Program-made: the position numbers and the translations under genes
Source of the DNA: Nakamurella alba
GTDB lineage: Bacteria > Actinomycetota > Actinomycetes > Mycobacteriales > Nakamurellaceae
DNA: 64,000 bases
Reading direction: 5' to 3'
Assembly (NCBI RefSeq): GCF_009707545.1
Contig: NZ_WLYK01000001.1
Location: forward strand, 558,001 to 622,000
The notes under the pieces: generated by a model
Database searches by the model: none
Seen by the model: the letters and a program-made list of their open reading frames with translations, nothing else
What the model was told of the DNA's origin: nothing
Part shown: piece by piece, positions 42,142 to 53,506 of the stretch
Position numbering within the stretch: position 1 is the stretch's first letter
How the letters are laid out: the number at the start of each line of letters is the position of its first letter

Positions 42142-43506
42142 GTGCGCTATGCCCAGTCCGTCGTCGAACTCGTCGGGAACACCCCGCTGGTCCGGTTGAA
42201 CTCGCTCACCCGGGGGCTGCGGCCGCTGGTCCTGGCGAAGGTCGAGTACGTGAACCCGGGCGGGTCGGTGAAGGACCGGATCGCGGTGCGGATGATCGAC
42301 GAGGCCGAGGCATCCGGGGCGCTGCAGCCGGGCGGCACCATCGTCGAGCCCACCAGCGGCAACACCGGTGTCGGCCTGGCCCTGGTGGCGCAGCAGCGCG
42401 GCTACCGCTGCGTGTTCGTCTGCCCGGACAAGGTGTCCGAGGACAAGCGGAACGTGCTGCGCGCGTACGGCGCCGAGGTGGTCGTCTGCCCGACCGCGGT
42501 CGCGCCGGAGGACCCGAACTCGTACTACTCGGTGTCCGACCGGCTGGTGCGCGAGATCCCGAAGGCGTGGAAGCCGAACCAGTACGCCAACCCGGCGAAC
42601 CCGGCCAGCCACTACGCCTCCACCGGACCCGAGATCTGGGCCGACACCGAGGGCCGGGTCACGCATTTCGTGGCCGGCGTCGGCACCGGCGGCACCATCT
42701 CCGGCACCGGCCGCTACCTCAAGGAAGTGTCCGAGGGGCGGGTGCAGGTGATCGGCGCCGATCCCGAGGGCTCGGTCTACTCCGGTGGCACCGGCCGGCC
42801 GTACCTGGTCGAGGGCGTCGGCGAGGACTTCTGGCCCGATGCCTACGACCGCACCGTGGCGGACGAGATCGTCGCGGTGTCCGACTCCGACTCGTTCGAG
42901 ATCACCCGGCGGCTGGCCCGGGAGGAGGGGCTGCTGGTCGGCGGGTCCTGCGGGATGGCCGTGGCGGCGGCGCTCACGGTCGCCGAGCGGCTGACCGAGG
43001 ACGACGTGCTGGTCGTGCTGCTGCCGGACGGCGGCCGCGGCTACCTGTCCAAGATCTTCTCCGACACCTGGATGGCCTCCTACGGTTTCGTCTCCAACGA
43101 GGGCTCCGCGACGGTCGGCGACGTGCTGCGCGGCAAGAGCGGGCGGCTGCCCTCGCTGGTGCACACCCACCCCACCGAGACGGTCCGCGACGCGGTCGAG
43201 ATCCTGCACGAGTACTCGGTCTCGCAGATGCCGGTGGTGTCCGCGGAGCCGCCGGTGATGGCCGGCGAGGTGGTCGGCTCGGTGTCCGAGCGGGCGCTCC
43301 TCGAAGCCCTGTTCACCGGCAAGGCAGCGCTGGCCGATGCGGTGTCCGCACACATGGACCCGGCGTTCCCGCTGGTCGGGTCCGGCGAGGACATCCCGAC
43401 CCTGCGGCACGCGCTGGAGGGCCGGGACGCGGTCATGGTGGTCGACGACGGCAAGCCCGCCGGCGTCCTCACCCGGGCCGACCTGCTGGCGTTCGTCGCC
43501 TCCTGA
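42142..43506 (+). CDS. cbs: Cystathionine beta-synthase
   Basis: A 454-residue PLP enzyme that joins serine and homocysteine to cystathionine, the first step of reverse trans-sulfuration. PLP binds Lys 44 in NPGGSVKDR; EPTSGNTG and GVGTGGTISGTGR hold the phosphate. The C-terminal 120 residues are a CBS-domain pair (SQMPVVSAEPPVMAGEVVGS and DAVMVVDDGKPAGVLTRADL), which in other species senses SAM or similar. No heme site is expected in this group. It starts at GTG after GAGGAG. Cystathionine gamma-synthase lies 1.7 kb downstream. Confidence 0.95.
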   Translation: MRYAQSVVELVGNTPLVRLNSLTRGLRPLVLAKVEYVNPGGSVKDRIAVRMIDEAEASGALQPGGTIVEPTSGNTGVGLALVAQQRGYRCVFVCPDKVSEDKRNVLRAYGAEVVVCPTAVAPEDPNSYYSVSDRLVREIPKAWKPNQYANPANPASHYASTGPEIWADTEGRVTHFVAGVGTGGTISGTGRYLKEVSEGRVQVIGADPEGSVYSGGTGRPYLVEGVGEDFWPDAYDRTVADEIVAVSDSDSFEITRRLAREEGLLVGGSCGMAVAAALTVAERLTEDDVLVVLLPDGGRGYLSKIFSDTWMASYGFVSNEGSATVGDVLRGKSGRLPSLVHTHPTETVRDAVEILHEYSVSQMPVVSAEPPVMAGEVVGSVSERALLEALFTGKAALADAVSAHMDPAFPLVGSGEDIPTLRHALEGRDAVMVVDDGKPAGVLTRADLLAFVAS

Positions 43507-43521
43507 CCGGGCGTTCCCCGA

Positions 43522-44460
43522 TCAGCCCGGCCCGGATGCCTTGCGGCGCGGGCTGATCCGGCCGACGGCCACCCCGGCCAGGCACACCACGCCGCCGATC
43601 ACCGCACCCCATGGCGGCACCTCGGAGAGCAGCGCCCACGACATCAGGATCACCATCGCCGGCACCACGTAGGTGGTCGCCCCGAGCCGGCCGGCCGGCA
43701 TCCGCTTGAGGGCGTAGGCCCAGGTGGTGAAGGCCAGTGCGGTCGGGAAGATGCCGAGGTAGACGGCCGTCCACAGCTGCCCGGCGGTGGCGGTGCCGGC
43801 GTCGGAGACCAGCGCGGGCGCGAACGGCAGGCAGACCACAGCACCCAGGGCGCAGCCGAGGAAGGTGACCATCAGCGGCGACACCCGGGCCAGCAACGGC
43901 TTCTGCGCGACCACCCCGGCGGCGTAGGTGACGGCGGCGACCAGGCAGAGCACGACGCCCAGCACGCTGTTCCCGTTCGAGGTGTGCAGCGAGGTGGAGA
44001 TCCCGACGATCACCGCCCCGGCGAAACTGACCAGCAGGCCGGCCACCAGCAACCGCGGGAACCCTTCCCGCAGCAGCCATCCCGCCAGCAGCGCGATCAC
44101 CAGCGGGCCGATGTTGACCAGCATGGCGGCCGTCCCGGCGTCGACCTCGCGCTCGCCGGCGTTGAGCGCGACGTTGTAGACGCCGAACCACAGCACGCCG
44201 GAGGCGATCACCAGCCACCAGTCCCGGCCGCGGGGCAGCTTCTCCCGCCGGACCAGTACCAGGACACCGAGCACCACCGCGGCGACCAGCAGCCGGAGCA
44301 GCGCCAGCGGCCCGGGGCGAAGCCCCTCGGAGGCACTGCGGATCCCGACGAAGGCCGACGCCCAGAAGATGACCGTGACCAACACCGCCGCCCAGGCCTG
44401 CCAGCCCACCCCGGCGGGGGCCTGCGGGGACTGCTGCGGCTGGACGGTGCGCTCGGTCAC
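43522..44460 (-). CDS. EamA-family (DMT) transporter
   Basis: A 312-residue membrane protein with ten helices in two EamA halves (GWQAWAAVLVTVIFWASAF at the start of the first, VLGVVLCLVAAVTYAAGVVA at the start of the second). The drug/metabolite transporter family exports amino acids, purines or other metabolites; the substrate is unknown. I chose the GTG at 44460, which puts a short polar stretch before the first helix. It is convergent with cbs, with only 15 bases between the stops. It may be an inserted gene, since it breaks the cbs-metB order. Confidence 0.9.
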   Translation of the reverse strand: MTERTVQPQQSPQAPAGVGWQAWAAVLVTVIFWASAFVGIRSASEGLRPGPLALLRLLVAAVVLGVLVLVRREKLPRGRDWWLVIASGVLWFGVYNVALNAGEREVDAGTAAMLVNIGPLVIALLAGWLLREGFPRLLVAGLLVSFAGAVIVGISTSLHTSNGNSVLGVVLCLVAAVTYAAGVVAQKPLLARVSPLMVTFLGCALGAVVCLPFAPALVSDAGTATAGQLWTAVYLGIFPTALAFTTWAYALKRMPAGRLGATTYVVPAMVILMSWALLSEVPPWGAVIGGVVCLAGVAVGRISPRRKASGPG

Positions 44461-44651
44461 CGGGTGACCGTAGCCCCGGTCACCGACAGCCGCCGCCGGG
44501 TTTCCGGACCGGCCCTGCCGACCCCGCTGCCGGTCGGCGGAGGGCCCGGATGCGGACGAATCCGCCCGGCGGCACCACATTCCCCTCGCCCGTGCGCGAC
44601 ACTGGGAGCGGACCGGGTTGCCCCCGGCAGTCCCGAGCCGGGGAGCACGCG

Positions 44652-45146
44652 ATGACCCAACTGCCCGCACCGTACGAGTTGGCGCAGCAGGACGACCTGG
44701 CGGCCGCACTCGGCGCCGGGCTGGCGGTCACCTGCGCGGGGATCACCGGCTGGATGCTGGGCAGCTTCAGCTACCGCGGCCTGGACAGCGCCATCCGGGC
44801 CGGGGTCGATCTCGAGGACTGGCCGGCGCCCGCCGCGCTGACGATCGTCGGCTGGGGCGCGGCGACCGTGCTGATGGTGCTCGGCGCCCTGCTGCTGCTC
44901 TTCCGCCGCGGCCGCGGGCTGCTGGTCTTCGGTGCCCTGGTCTCGGTGGTGATCACCGCGATCGCCCAGTTCTCCTACGACATCGGGACCGTACGGTCCC
45001 CGGTCGAGCAGTGGCCGCTGTACTGGGGCGGGGTGGTCGTCCTGGTACTGGCGCTGTTGCCGGCCACCAAACGCTGGGTCCGCCGGGCCCCGGCCCCGGC
45101 CGCGATCGGCACCGCCCCGCAGGCGACGGTCTGGCCGGGCACCTGA
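44652..45146 (+). CDS. Small multi-helix membrane protein
   Basis: A 164-residue protein with four hydrophobic segments (about 20-40, 62-84, 88-106, 118-138) and a short polar tail. CGGGGAGCACGCG precedes the ATG. I recognise no family. It lies between a transporter gene and metB and might be read with metB, though 76 bases separate them. Confidence 0.7.
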   Translation: MTQLPAPYELAQQDDLAAALGAGLAVTCAGITGWMLGSFSYRGLDSAIRAGVDLEDWPAPAALTIVGWGAATVLMVLGALLLLFRRGRGLLVFGALVSVVITAIAQFSYDIGTVRSPVEQWPLYWGGVVVLVLALLPATKRWVRRAPAPAAIGTAPQATVWPGT

Positions 45147-45222
45147 CACTCGGCGGCGGATCCCCGGCACCCCGCCGGAGCCGCGGCCGGAGAGGGACTC
45201 CGGCGGCACTACCCTGACCGGC

Positions 45223-46386
45223 ATGACGTCCGCGCCCGTGCCCCCGACCACCGACGGCTTCTCCACCCGGGCCATCCATGCGGGCCAGGACCCGGAGGCG
45301 ACCACCGGCGCGGTCGCGGTGCCGATCTACCAGACCTCCACGTTCGCACAGGACGTCGCGGGCGAGACCCGCGCCGGCTACGACTACTCGCGTGCCGGCA
45401 ACCCGACCCGCACCGCGTTGGAGGTGGCGCTGGCCGATCTCGAGGGCGGCCGGTCCGGCCACGCCTTCGCGTCCGGCATGGCGGCGGCCGACGCCGCGGT
45501 GCGGGCGATGCTGCGTCCCGGCGATCACCTGATCATCCCGAACGACGCCTACGGCGGCACCTTCCGGCTGATCGACAAGATCGGCGTGCCCTGGGGTCTC
45601 ACCTACACCGAGGTGCCGCTGTCGGACCTGGACGCGGTGGCCGCGGCGATGACCGACCGGACGAAGCTCATCTGGTGCGAGACGCCGACCAACCCGCTGC
45701 TCGGCATCTCCGACATCGCCGGGCTGGCCGGGCTCGCGCACGACCGCGGAGCCCGGCTGGTCGTCGACAACACCTTCGCCACACCGTATCTCCAGCTGCC
45801 GCTGGCCCTCGGCGCGGACGTGGTGCTGCACTCCACGACCAAGTACATCGGCGGTCACTCCGACGTGATCGGCGGCGCGCTGGTCACCGCGGACGCGGAA
45901 CTGGGCGAGGACTTCGCCTTCCACGCCAAGTCGATGGGCGGGGTGGCCGGGCCGTTCGACGCCTGGCTCACGCTCCGCGGACTCAAGACCCTCGCCGTCC
46001 GGATGGACCGGCACTGCGACAACGCCGACGCGGTGGCCGACATGCTGTCCGAGCACCCGAAGGTCGGCCGCGTGTACTTCCCGGGTCTGTCCACCCACCC
46101 CGGCCACCACGTCGCGGCCGGCCAGATGAGCCGGTTCGGCGGGATGGTCTCGTTCACCGTCCGCGGCGGCCGCGAGGAAGCCGTGAAGGTCTGCTCGCGG
46201 ACCCGGCTGTTCACCCTCGCCGAGTCGCTCGGCGGGGTCGAGTCGCTGATCGAACACCCCGGCCTGATGACCCACGCGAGTGTCGCCGGGACCGGCCTGG
46301 AGGTGCCGGACGACCTGATCCGGCTGTCCGTCGGCATCGAGGACCTCGACGACCTGCTCGCGGATCTCACCGACGCCCTGGCCTGA
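45223..46386 (+). CDS. metB: Cystathionine gamma-synthase (or gamma-lyase)
   Basis: A 387-residue PLP enzyme of the Cys/Met metabolism family. It makes cystathionine from an activated homoserine and cysteine, and some actinobacterial members also split it. [23 protein letters not shown] and ETPTNPLL are family signatures; the PLP Lys is residue 207 in [23 protein letters not shown] and [13 protein letters not shown] close the protein. Together with cbs it covers both directions of trans-sulfuration. Synthase versus lyase cannot be settled from sequence alone. Confidence 0.93.
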   Translation: MTSAPVPPTTDGFSTRAIHAGQDPEATTGAVAVPIYQTSTFAQDVAGETRAGYDYSRAGNPTRTALEVALADLEGGRSGHAFASGMAAADAAVRAMLRPGDHLIIPNDAYGGTFRLIDKIGVPWGLTYTEVPLSDLDAVAAAMTDRTKLIWCETPTNPLLGISDIAGLAGLAHDRGARLVVDNTFATPYLQLPLALGADVVLHSTTKYIGGHSDVIGGALVTADAELGEDFAFHAKSMGGVAGPFDAWLTLRGLKTLAVRMDRHCDNADAVADMLSEHPKVGRVYFPGLSTHPGHHVAAGQMSRFGGMVSFTVRGGREEAVKVCSRTRLFTLAESLGGVESLIEHPGLMTHASVAGTGLEVPDDLIRLSVGIEDLDDLLADLTDALA

Positions 46387-46512
46387 CCTGCACGCCGGCC
46401 GGGCCGCACTCCGAGCGCCCCGTCCGACCTGGCGGAAACGCCACGGACGGTGCGCATCCCGGCCACAATCGATGGCGACACCGCAGGCATGCATCGGGAC
46501 AGGAGGCGGTGG

Positions 46513-47538
46513 ATGAGCGCGCAGAGCAGCACCCGCACCCGCGAGGTGCCGGCGCCGCAGGATCCGGCCGGGTTCGCCCTCGCGATCGACATCGGCGGGA
46601 CGAAACTCGCCGCGGCACTGGTCAGTGCGCAGGGCGAGATCGTCGCCGGCCACCGGGTGCCCACCCCCGACGGCGACGGCGAGGCGCTGTTCAGGGCCCT
46701 GTGCGACGCGATCGACCCGGCGCTGCACGCGGTCGGGCTGGAGCCGGAGGAGATCGGCGGGCTGGCCGGGGTCGGGGTGGCCACCGCCGCGCCGATGGAC
46801 CGGGACGCCGGCACGGTCTCTCCGGTGAACATCCCGGGCTGGCGCAACTTCCCGCTACGGGACCGGTTGATGGACCGCTACGAGATCACCGGGATCCGGA
46901 TGATCGGCGACGCGGTCGCGGTGGCGGTCGCCGAGCACTGGCGCGGCGCCGCCCAGGGCCGGCGCAACGTCCTGGGCATGGTGGTCTCCACCGGCGTCGG
47001 CGGCGGGCTGATCATCGACGGCAAGGCGGTCGAGGGCACCACCGGCAACGCCGGGCACATCGGTCACGTGAGTGTCGATCCGTACGGGCCGGAGTGCGTC
47101 TGCGGCGGCCGCGGTTGCCTGGAGGCGATCGCATCCGGGCGCAGCATCGCCCGCTGGGCGGCGCAGCACGGCATGGCGGGTGCTCCCGGGCAGGCGGTCG
47201 ACGAACGGGACGCCGGAGCGGTTGCCGCGGCCGCACGCCGTGGGGACCCGGTGGCGCTGGCCACCTTCCGCCGCGCCGGCGAGGCGATCGGGATGGCGGT
47301 CGCCGGTGCGGTCACCCTGCTCGACCTCGACGTCGTGGTGATCGGCGGGGGAGTGGCCCAGGCCGGCCGGGTGCTCTTCGACCCGATCGACGACGGCTAC
47401 GCCCGGTACGCCGCGCTCGGCTACAGCTCCTCGCCGCGGGTGGTGCCGGCCGTGCTCGGCGGGGACGCCGGCATCGTCGGGGCCGCCGCCGTGGTGCACC
47501 GGCCGGAGATCTACCGCCCCGGATCGCACCGCGGCTGA
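46513..47538 (+). CDS. ROK family sugar kinase (probable glucokinase)
   Basis: A 341-residue kinase. AGGAGG lies six bases before the ATG at 46513. IDIGGTKLAAALV is the ATP phosphate-binding loop; GHIGHVSVDPYGPECVCGG with RGCLE is the ROK zinc-binding signature (His, then C-x-C-G-x-x-G-C). VNIPGWRNFPL is the sugar-site loop. No helix-turn-helix precedes the kinase domain, so it is an enzyme rather than a ROK repressor. Glucose is the likeliest substrate, but related sugars are possible. Confidence 0.9.
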   Translation: MSAQSSTRTREVPAPQDPAGFALAIDIGGTKLAAALVSAQGEIVAGHRVPTPDGDGEALFRALCDAIDPALHAVGLEPEEIGGLAGVGVATAAPMDRDAGTVSPVNIPGWRNFPLRDRLMDRYEITGIRMIGDAVAVAVAEHWRGAAQGRRNVLGMVVSTGVGGGLIIDGKAVEGTTGNAGHIGHVSVDPYGPECVCGGRGCLEAIASGRSIARWAAQHGMAGAPGQAVDERDAGAVAAAARRGDPVALATFRRAGEAIGMAVAGAVTLLDLDVVVIGGGVAQAGRVLFDPIDDGYARYAALGYSSSPRVVPAVLGGDAGIVGAAAVVHRPEIYRPGSHRG

Positions 47539-47604
47539 CCCGGCCGCGGCCGGGCCCGGTCGCGGGTGCGTACGGATCGGGCGCGGCTGGCAGGATGGGC
47601 GTCC

Positions 47605-48852
47605 ATGAGCGACTCCCAGCCGGCGGCCGGAAACGCCGCCACCATGACCGTCGACGTGGCGCAGGTGCGGGAGGCGGCGCAGCGGCTCGACGGTGTCGTG
47701 CGCCGCACCCCCATGGAGTCCTCCAGGCCGCTGGCCGCGCTGGTGGACGGGCCGGTCTACCTGAAGTGCGAGAACCTGCAGCGCACCGGCTCGTTCAAGA
47801 TCCGCGGCGCGTACACCCGCATCTCCCGGTTGACGGACGAGGAGCGCGCCGCCGGGGTGGTGGCGGCCAGCGCCGGCAACCACGCCCAGGGCGTCGCCCT
47901 CGCCGCCTCGTTGCTCGGCATCGAGGCGACGGTGTTCATGCCGGTCGGCGCCTCGATCGCCAAGCTGTCCGCGACCCGCGCCTACGGCGCCACGGTGCAC
48001 CTGGTCGGCGAGACCCTCGAGGAGTCACTCGTCGAGGCAAGGGCTTTCGCCGCCCGCACCGGAGCCGTGCTGGTGCACCCGTTCGACCACCCGGACGTGC
48101 TGCGCGGCCAGGGCACCGTCGGACTGGAGATCCTCGAGCAGGTACCGGATGTCGCGACCGTCGTGGTGGCCACCGGTGGTGGCGGCCTGATCTCGGGGAT
48201 TGCGGCGGTGATCAAGGAGCTGCGACCCGACGTCCGGGTGGTCGGGGTGCAGGCCGAGCAGGCCGCCGCGTGGCCGGGCTCGCTGGCGGAAGGCAAGCCG
48301 GTCCGGTTGCAGCGGATGAGCACGCTGGCCGACGGCATCGCGGTCGGCGAGCCGACCGCCCTGACCTACAGCCACGTCTCGACCCTGGTCGACGAGATCG
48401 TCACGGTCAGCGAGAACCAGCTGTCCCGGGCGATGCTGCTGTGCATGGAGCGCGCGAAGCTGGTGGTCGAGCCGTCCGGTGCGGCCTCGGTCGCCGCGAT
48501 CATGGCCGACCCGGCCCGGTTCGCGCCGCCGGTGGTGGCCGTGCTGTCCGGCGGCAACATCGACCCGCTGGTGCTGCTGCACGTCACCGAGCACGGCCTG
48601 GTCGCGGCCGACCGGTTCCTGTCCGCGCGGATCGAGATCTCCGACCGCCCGGGGTCGCTGGCCCGGCTGCTGTCCACCCTGGCCGGGCTCGGCGCGTCGG
48701 TGGTCGACGTCGAGCAGTCCCGGCTCGGCTCCGGTCTGGCGCTGGGTGACGTCGAGGTGGCGCTACGGCTGGAGTGCCGCGGCGCCGAGCACCGGCTGCA
48801 GCTGCTCGAGGTGCTGGAGGAGATCAGCGTCCGGGTGCTGGACCACAGCTGA
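47605..48852 (+). CDS. ilvA: Threonine ammonia-lyase
   Basis: A 415-residue PLP enzyme that turns threonine into 2-oxobutanoate and ammonia. PLP binds Lys 65 in TGSFKIRGA; SAGNHAQGVA and ATGGGGLISG bind the phosphate. The C-terminal 75 residues (ISDRPGSLARLLSTLAGLGA) form one ACT domain, which makes it the shorter, TdcB/IlvA1-like type that is often allosterically controlled. I chose the ATG at 47605 with AGGA upstream. It ends at a bidirectional hairpin facing greA. Confidence 0.93.
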   Translation: MSDSQPAAGNAATMTVDVAQVREAAQRLDGVVRRTPMESSRPLAALVDGPVYLKCENLQRTGSFKIRGAYTRISRLTDEERAAGVVAASAGNHAQGVALAASLLGIEATVFMPVGASIAKLSATRAYGATVHLVGETLEESLVEARAFAARTGAVLVHPFDHPDVLRGQGTVGLEILEQVPDVATVVVATGGGGLISGIAAVIKELRPDVRVVGVQAEQAAAWPGSLAEGKPVRLQRMSTLADGIAVGEPTALTYSHVSTLVDEIVTVSENQLSRAMLLCMERAKLVVEPSGAASVAAIMADPARFAPPVVAVLSGGNIDPLVLLHVTEHGLVAADRFLSARIEISDRPGSLARLLSTLAGLGASVVDVEQSRLGSGLALGDVEVALRLECRGAEHRLQLLEVLEEISVRVLDHS

Positions 48853-48887
48853 CCGGCCCTGCTGCAGCGGGCCCTCGGGGACAGCAG

Positions 48888-48917
48888 AACGCCCGCCGGC
48901 TGCTGCCTGCGGGCGTT
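48888..48917. terminator. Hairpin between ilvA and greA
   Basis: AACGCCCGC (48888-48896) and GCGGGCGTT (48909-48917) pair perfectly around a 12-base loop, placed between the two convergent stops. Confidence 0.8.
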
Positions 48918-48949
48918 GCTGGTGCTTGGTGCTGGCTGGAGTGACCCGG

Positions 48950-49438
48950 TCAGCCGGCGAACGGCGTCGCCGCGACCACGGTGACCTTCTGGGTGCGGCC
49001 GTTGGGCAGCAGGTACTCGCGGTTCTCGCCCGGGGTGGCCCCGAGGATCGCGGCGCCGAGCGGCGACTGCGGCGAGTAGACCTGCAGCGACCCGTGGGCG
49101 CCCTCCTCGCGGTTGCCCAGCAGGAAGGTCTCCTGGTCGTCGTCGTCCCCGTCGTAGGAGATGGTGACCTGCATGCCCTGCTCGACGACACCGTCGTCGG
49201 CCGGCCGCACACCCACCTCGGCGTTGCGCAGGAGCTCCTGGATCTTGCGGATCCGCTCCTCCTGGCGCGCCTGCTCGTCGCGGGCGGCGTGGTAGCCACC
49301 GTTCTCCTTGAGGTCGCCTTCCTCGCGGCGGTCGTTGATCTCCGCCGCGATCACGGGCCGCTGGGCGACGAGGTCGTCCAGCTCCTTCTTCAGCCGGTCG
49401 TGCGCTTCCTGGGTCAGCCACGCAGTGCTGCTGGTCAT
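48950..49438 (-). CDS. greA: Transcription elongation factor GreA
   Basis: A 162-residue factor that enters the secondary channel of RNA polymerase and makes it cut back stalled transcripts. The N-terminal coiled coil ([17 protein letters not shown] to about 80) carries at its tip [20 protein letters not shown], with the acidic residues needed for cleavage. The C-terminal domain ([34 protein letters not shown]) is the polymerase-binding part. GGAGGA lies upstream of the ATG. Its leader contains an intrinsic terminator right after a likely start site (see 49638-49682). Confidence 0.96.
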   Translation of the reverse strand: MTSSTAWLTQEAHDRLKKELDDLVAQRPVIAAEINDRREEGDLKENGGYHAARDEQARQEERIRKIQELLRNAEVGVRPADDGVVEQGMQVTISYDGDDDDQETFLLGNREEGAHGSLQVYSPQSPLGAAILGATPGENREYLLPNGRTQKVTVVAATPFAG

Positions 49439-49637
49439 CGCCGTTCCTCCTGATCCTTCTGTCTGTGCCCGGGACCGGTGACGCGGGCTCCGTGCCCGGT
49501 ACCGCTGTGGGGTGCCGCCACCGCCGGAGGCGGTTCCGCGGAGGTCGGGGATGCGGCCGTTCCCACCCGAGGCGGTCGCGAGTCGCGTTCCCGATCCCGG
49601 AGCGGCGTCCTTCGCTGGTGCGCCCGTGTCCCGATCG

Positions 49638-49682
49638 AAAAAATCTCGCGGCCATCCCACGTGGGCGTGGAGTGGCCGCGAG
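49638..49682 (-). terminator. Intrinsic terminator inside the greA leader
   Basis: On the minus strand a perfect 10-base stem, CTCGCGGCCA/TGGCCGCGAG (arms 49673-49682 and 49645-49654), with an 18-base loop is followed by six T (49643-49638). It lies about 200 bases before the greA start codon and directly after a probable promoter, so it can give a short RNA or attenuate greA. Confidence 0.75.
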
Positions 49683-49691
49683 TTCCCGGAC

Positions 49692-49697
49692 ATTTTA
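49692..49697 (-). promoter_or_regulatory. Probable greA -10 box
   Basis: TAAAAT on the minus strand, rare AT-rich sequence here. It would place the transcript start near 49685, at the foot of the leader hairpin. No good -35 box is seen. Confidence 0.5.
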
Positions 49698-49969
49698 ACA
49701 CCAGTTCGTCCTGTCCGGCCCGGATCGCACGGAAACCGCCGGCCGCTCCGAGGTACCTGACCTGCGCCGACCGTCGTCCTGCTCGCGAAGGCCGCCGGCC
49801 GGGACGGTGCCGGCCGGGGTGTTCACCGGCAGCTGAGCCGGTGCGGTCCGGGTCGTCCCCGGCGAGGGGGAGAATGGTTCCGGACGGGCGCCGGGGAACC
49901 GGCGGGTGCGTCTGCTGTTGTCGGGACTGTGTGGTGCCGACGGTGCTGTACCGAGATCGATCTGGAGCG

Positions 49970-51037
49970 ATGGTGAGCGAGACAACGAGCCCTCAGGATG
50001 CCGCGGCCGCGTCGGTGAACGGCGTCAACGGCACCGATCCGGCGGCTGTCGTCGAGGCCGGCGCGGACCTGCCCGCGGGCGTGCCGCAGGAGCTGGTCGA
50101 CGCGGCCGAGGCACGTGCGGTGGCCGCCGCCGCCGCGCCGCTGCGGCTGATGGCGGTGCACGCGCACCCGGACGACGAGTCCAGCAAGGGCGCGGCCAGC
50201 CTGGCCAAGTACGCCGCCGAGGGCGTGGGCGTGATGGTGGTGTCCTGCACCGGCGGCGAGCGCGGCGACATCCTCAACCCTAAGTTCCAGCACGGCGGGA
50301 TCGACATCCCCGTCCTCCGGCAGACCGAGATGGCAAGGGCCGCACAGATCCTCGGCGTCGCCCACACCTGGCTGGGCTACGAGGACTCCGGCTACCACGA
50401 GGGCCCGAAGGACACCTGGGAGCTGCCGCCGGGCAGCTTCGCCGACCGCGACCCGGCCGAGGAGATCGAGGCCCTGGTGCGGGTGGTTCGCGCTTTCCGC
50501 CCGCACGTGATGACCACCTACGACGAGAACGGCGGCTACCCGCACCCGGATCACATCCGGTGTCACGTGGTGTCGATGGGGGCCTTCGAGGCGGCCGGCG
50601 ACCCGGATGCTTTCCCGGACGCCGGTGAGCCCTGGCAGCCGCTGAAGCTCTACTACAACGCCGGCTTCTCCCGGGAGAAGATCGTCGCCATCAACGAGGC
50701 CGTCCGGGCGCGGACCGGTGAGGGCCCGTACGACGAGTGGATCGCCCGGTTCGCCGAGATGGACAAGAAGCGGGAGGCCGACGGCCACCCGCGGCAGGAC
50801 CCGGGCGAGCGCACGACCACCAGGGTGCCGGCCGCCGATTTCTTCGACCAGCGGGACGCGGCGCTGAAGGCGCACGAGACCCAGATCGATCCGGAGTCGC
50901 ACTGGTTCGCCATCCCGCGCGATGTCGAGGCCTCCGTCTGGGGGACCGACGACTACGAACTGGCCAGGGCGCTGGTCGACACCTCGCTGCCCGAGGACGA
51001 CCTGTTCGCCGGCATCCGGGAGAAGGTCCGCTCGTGA
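49970..51037 (+). CDS. mca: Mycothiol conjugate amidase Mca
   Basis: A 355-residue zinc amidase that splits mycothiol-toxin conjugates so that the mercapturic acid can be exported. VHAHPDDESSKGAASLAKYA holds the A-H-P-D-D-E metal motif; CTGGERGDILNPK and GGYPHPDHIRCH are typical of Mca rather than the related deacetylase MshB. About 55 extra, Ala-rich residues precede the domain; the ATG at 49970 has GGAG only two bases away, so a start at GTG 49973 or further in is possible. Its stop overlaps the next gene by four bases. Confidence 0.93.
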   Translation: MVSETTSPQDAAAASVNGVNGTDPAAVVEAGADLPAGVPQELVDAAEARAVAAAAAPLRLMAVHAHPDDESSKGAASLAKYAAEGVGVMVVSCTGGERGDILNPKFQHGGIDIPVLRQTEMARAAQILGVAHTWLGYEDSGYHEGPKDTWELPPGSFADRDPAEEIEALVRVVRAFRPHVMTTYDENGGYPHPDHIRCHVVSMGAFEAAGDPDAFPDAGEPWQPLKLYYNAGFSREKIVAINEAVRARTGEGPYDEWIARFAEMDKKREADGHPRQDPGERTTTRVPAADFFDQRDAALKAHETQIDPESHWFAIPRDVEASVWGTDDYELARALVDTSLPEDDLFAGIREKVRS

Positions 51038-51378
51038 CCGGCTCCGACCTGCTGGCCCGGGTCCACCTGCTGGTGGTCGAGACCACGCCGGCCGAGGTCG
51101 ACCCGAGCACCGGCAAGGGCCCCGAGTGGGGCAAGGCCGCGCCGATCGGCCTGCTGGTGATCGTGCTGCTGTGCGTCGCTTGCTATTTCCTCGCCCGGTC
51201 GTTCTCCAAGAACATCCGCAGGGTCCCCACCAGCTTCGACCCGCCCGCCCCGGAAACCCCGACGGCCGAGGGTCGCGACGAGTCCGCGCAGGCCACCGCG
51301 ACCGTCGCCGCCACCGGCGACGCCGCACCGTCAGCTCCCGCCGGCACCGACGACCCGCCGGCGGCCGGCCGCGCCTGA
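51034..51378 (+). CDS. Small membrane protein coupled to mca
   Basis: A 114-residue protein starting at the GTG of a GTGA overlap with mca. It has an N-terminal outside part that includes VDPSTGKGPEWGKAAPIG, one membrane helix at about 36-53, a basic stretch (KNIRRVPTSF) and an Ala/Pro/Thr-rich tail. Its position after mca is the same as that of Mycobacterium Rv1083, so the pair is conserved, but the function is not known to me. Confidence 0.8.
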   Translation: MTGSDLLARVHLLVVETTPAEVDPSTGKGPEWGKAAPIGLLVIVLLCVACYFLARSFSKNIRRVPTSFDPPAPETPTAEGRDESAQATATVAATGDAAPSAPAGTDDPPAAGRA

Positions 51379-51483
51379 GTCAGACCGGCGAACTCGCCAC
51401 TGGTCGCTGGGCGGTCGGCTTTCATCTTTCCCGGGTACCACTGGGGGGAGATGATCGTCGTCGACCCGCAGGAGTTCTCTTCC

Positions 51484-53493
<2,010 letters not shown>

Positions 53494-53506
53494 CGCGCTG
53501 ATCCGG

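Larger units (their letters stand above)
49439..49969. other. Divergent promoter region between greA and mca
   Basis: About 530 bases with no credible gene. It holds the greA leader with its hairpin and T-run, a probable greA -10 box, and GC-rich sequence in front of mca. Confidence 0.6.

Noticed and set aside
45675-48749. 1024-codon frame across metB, the ROK gene and ilvA
   Set aside because: Runs out of phase through three well-supported enzymes and has shadow-like composition.
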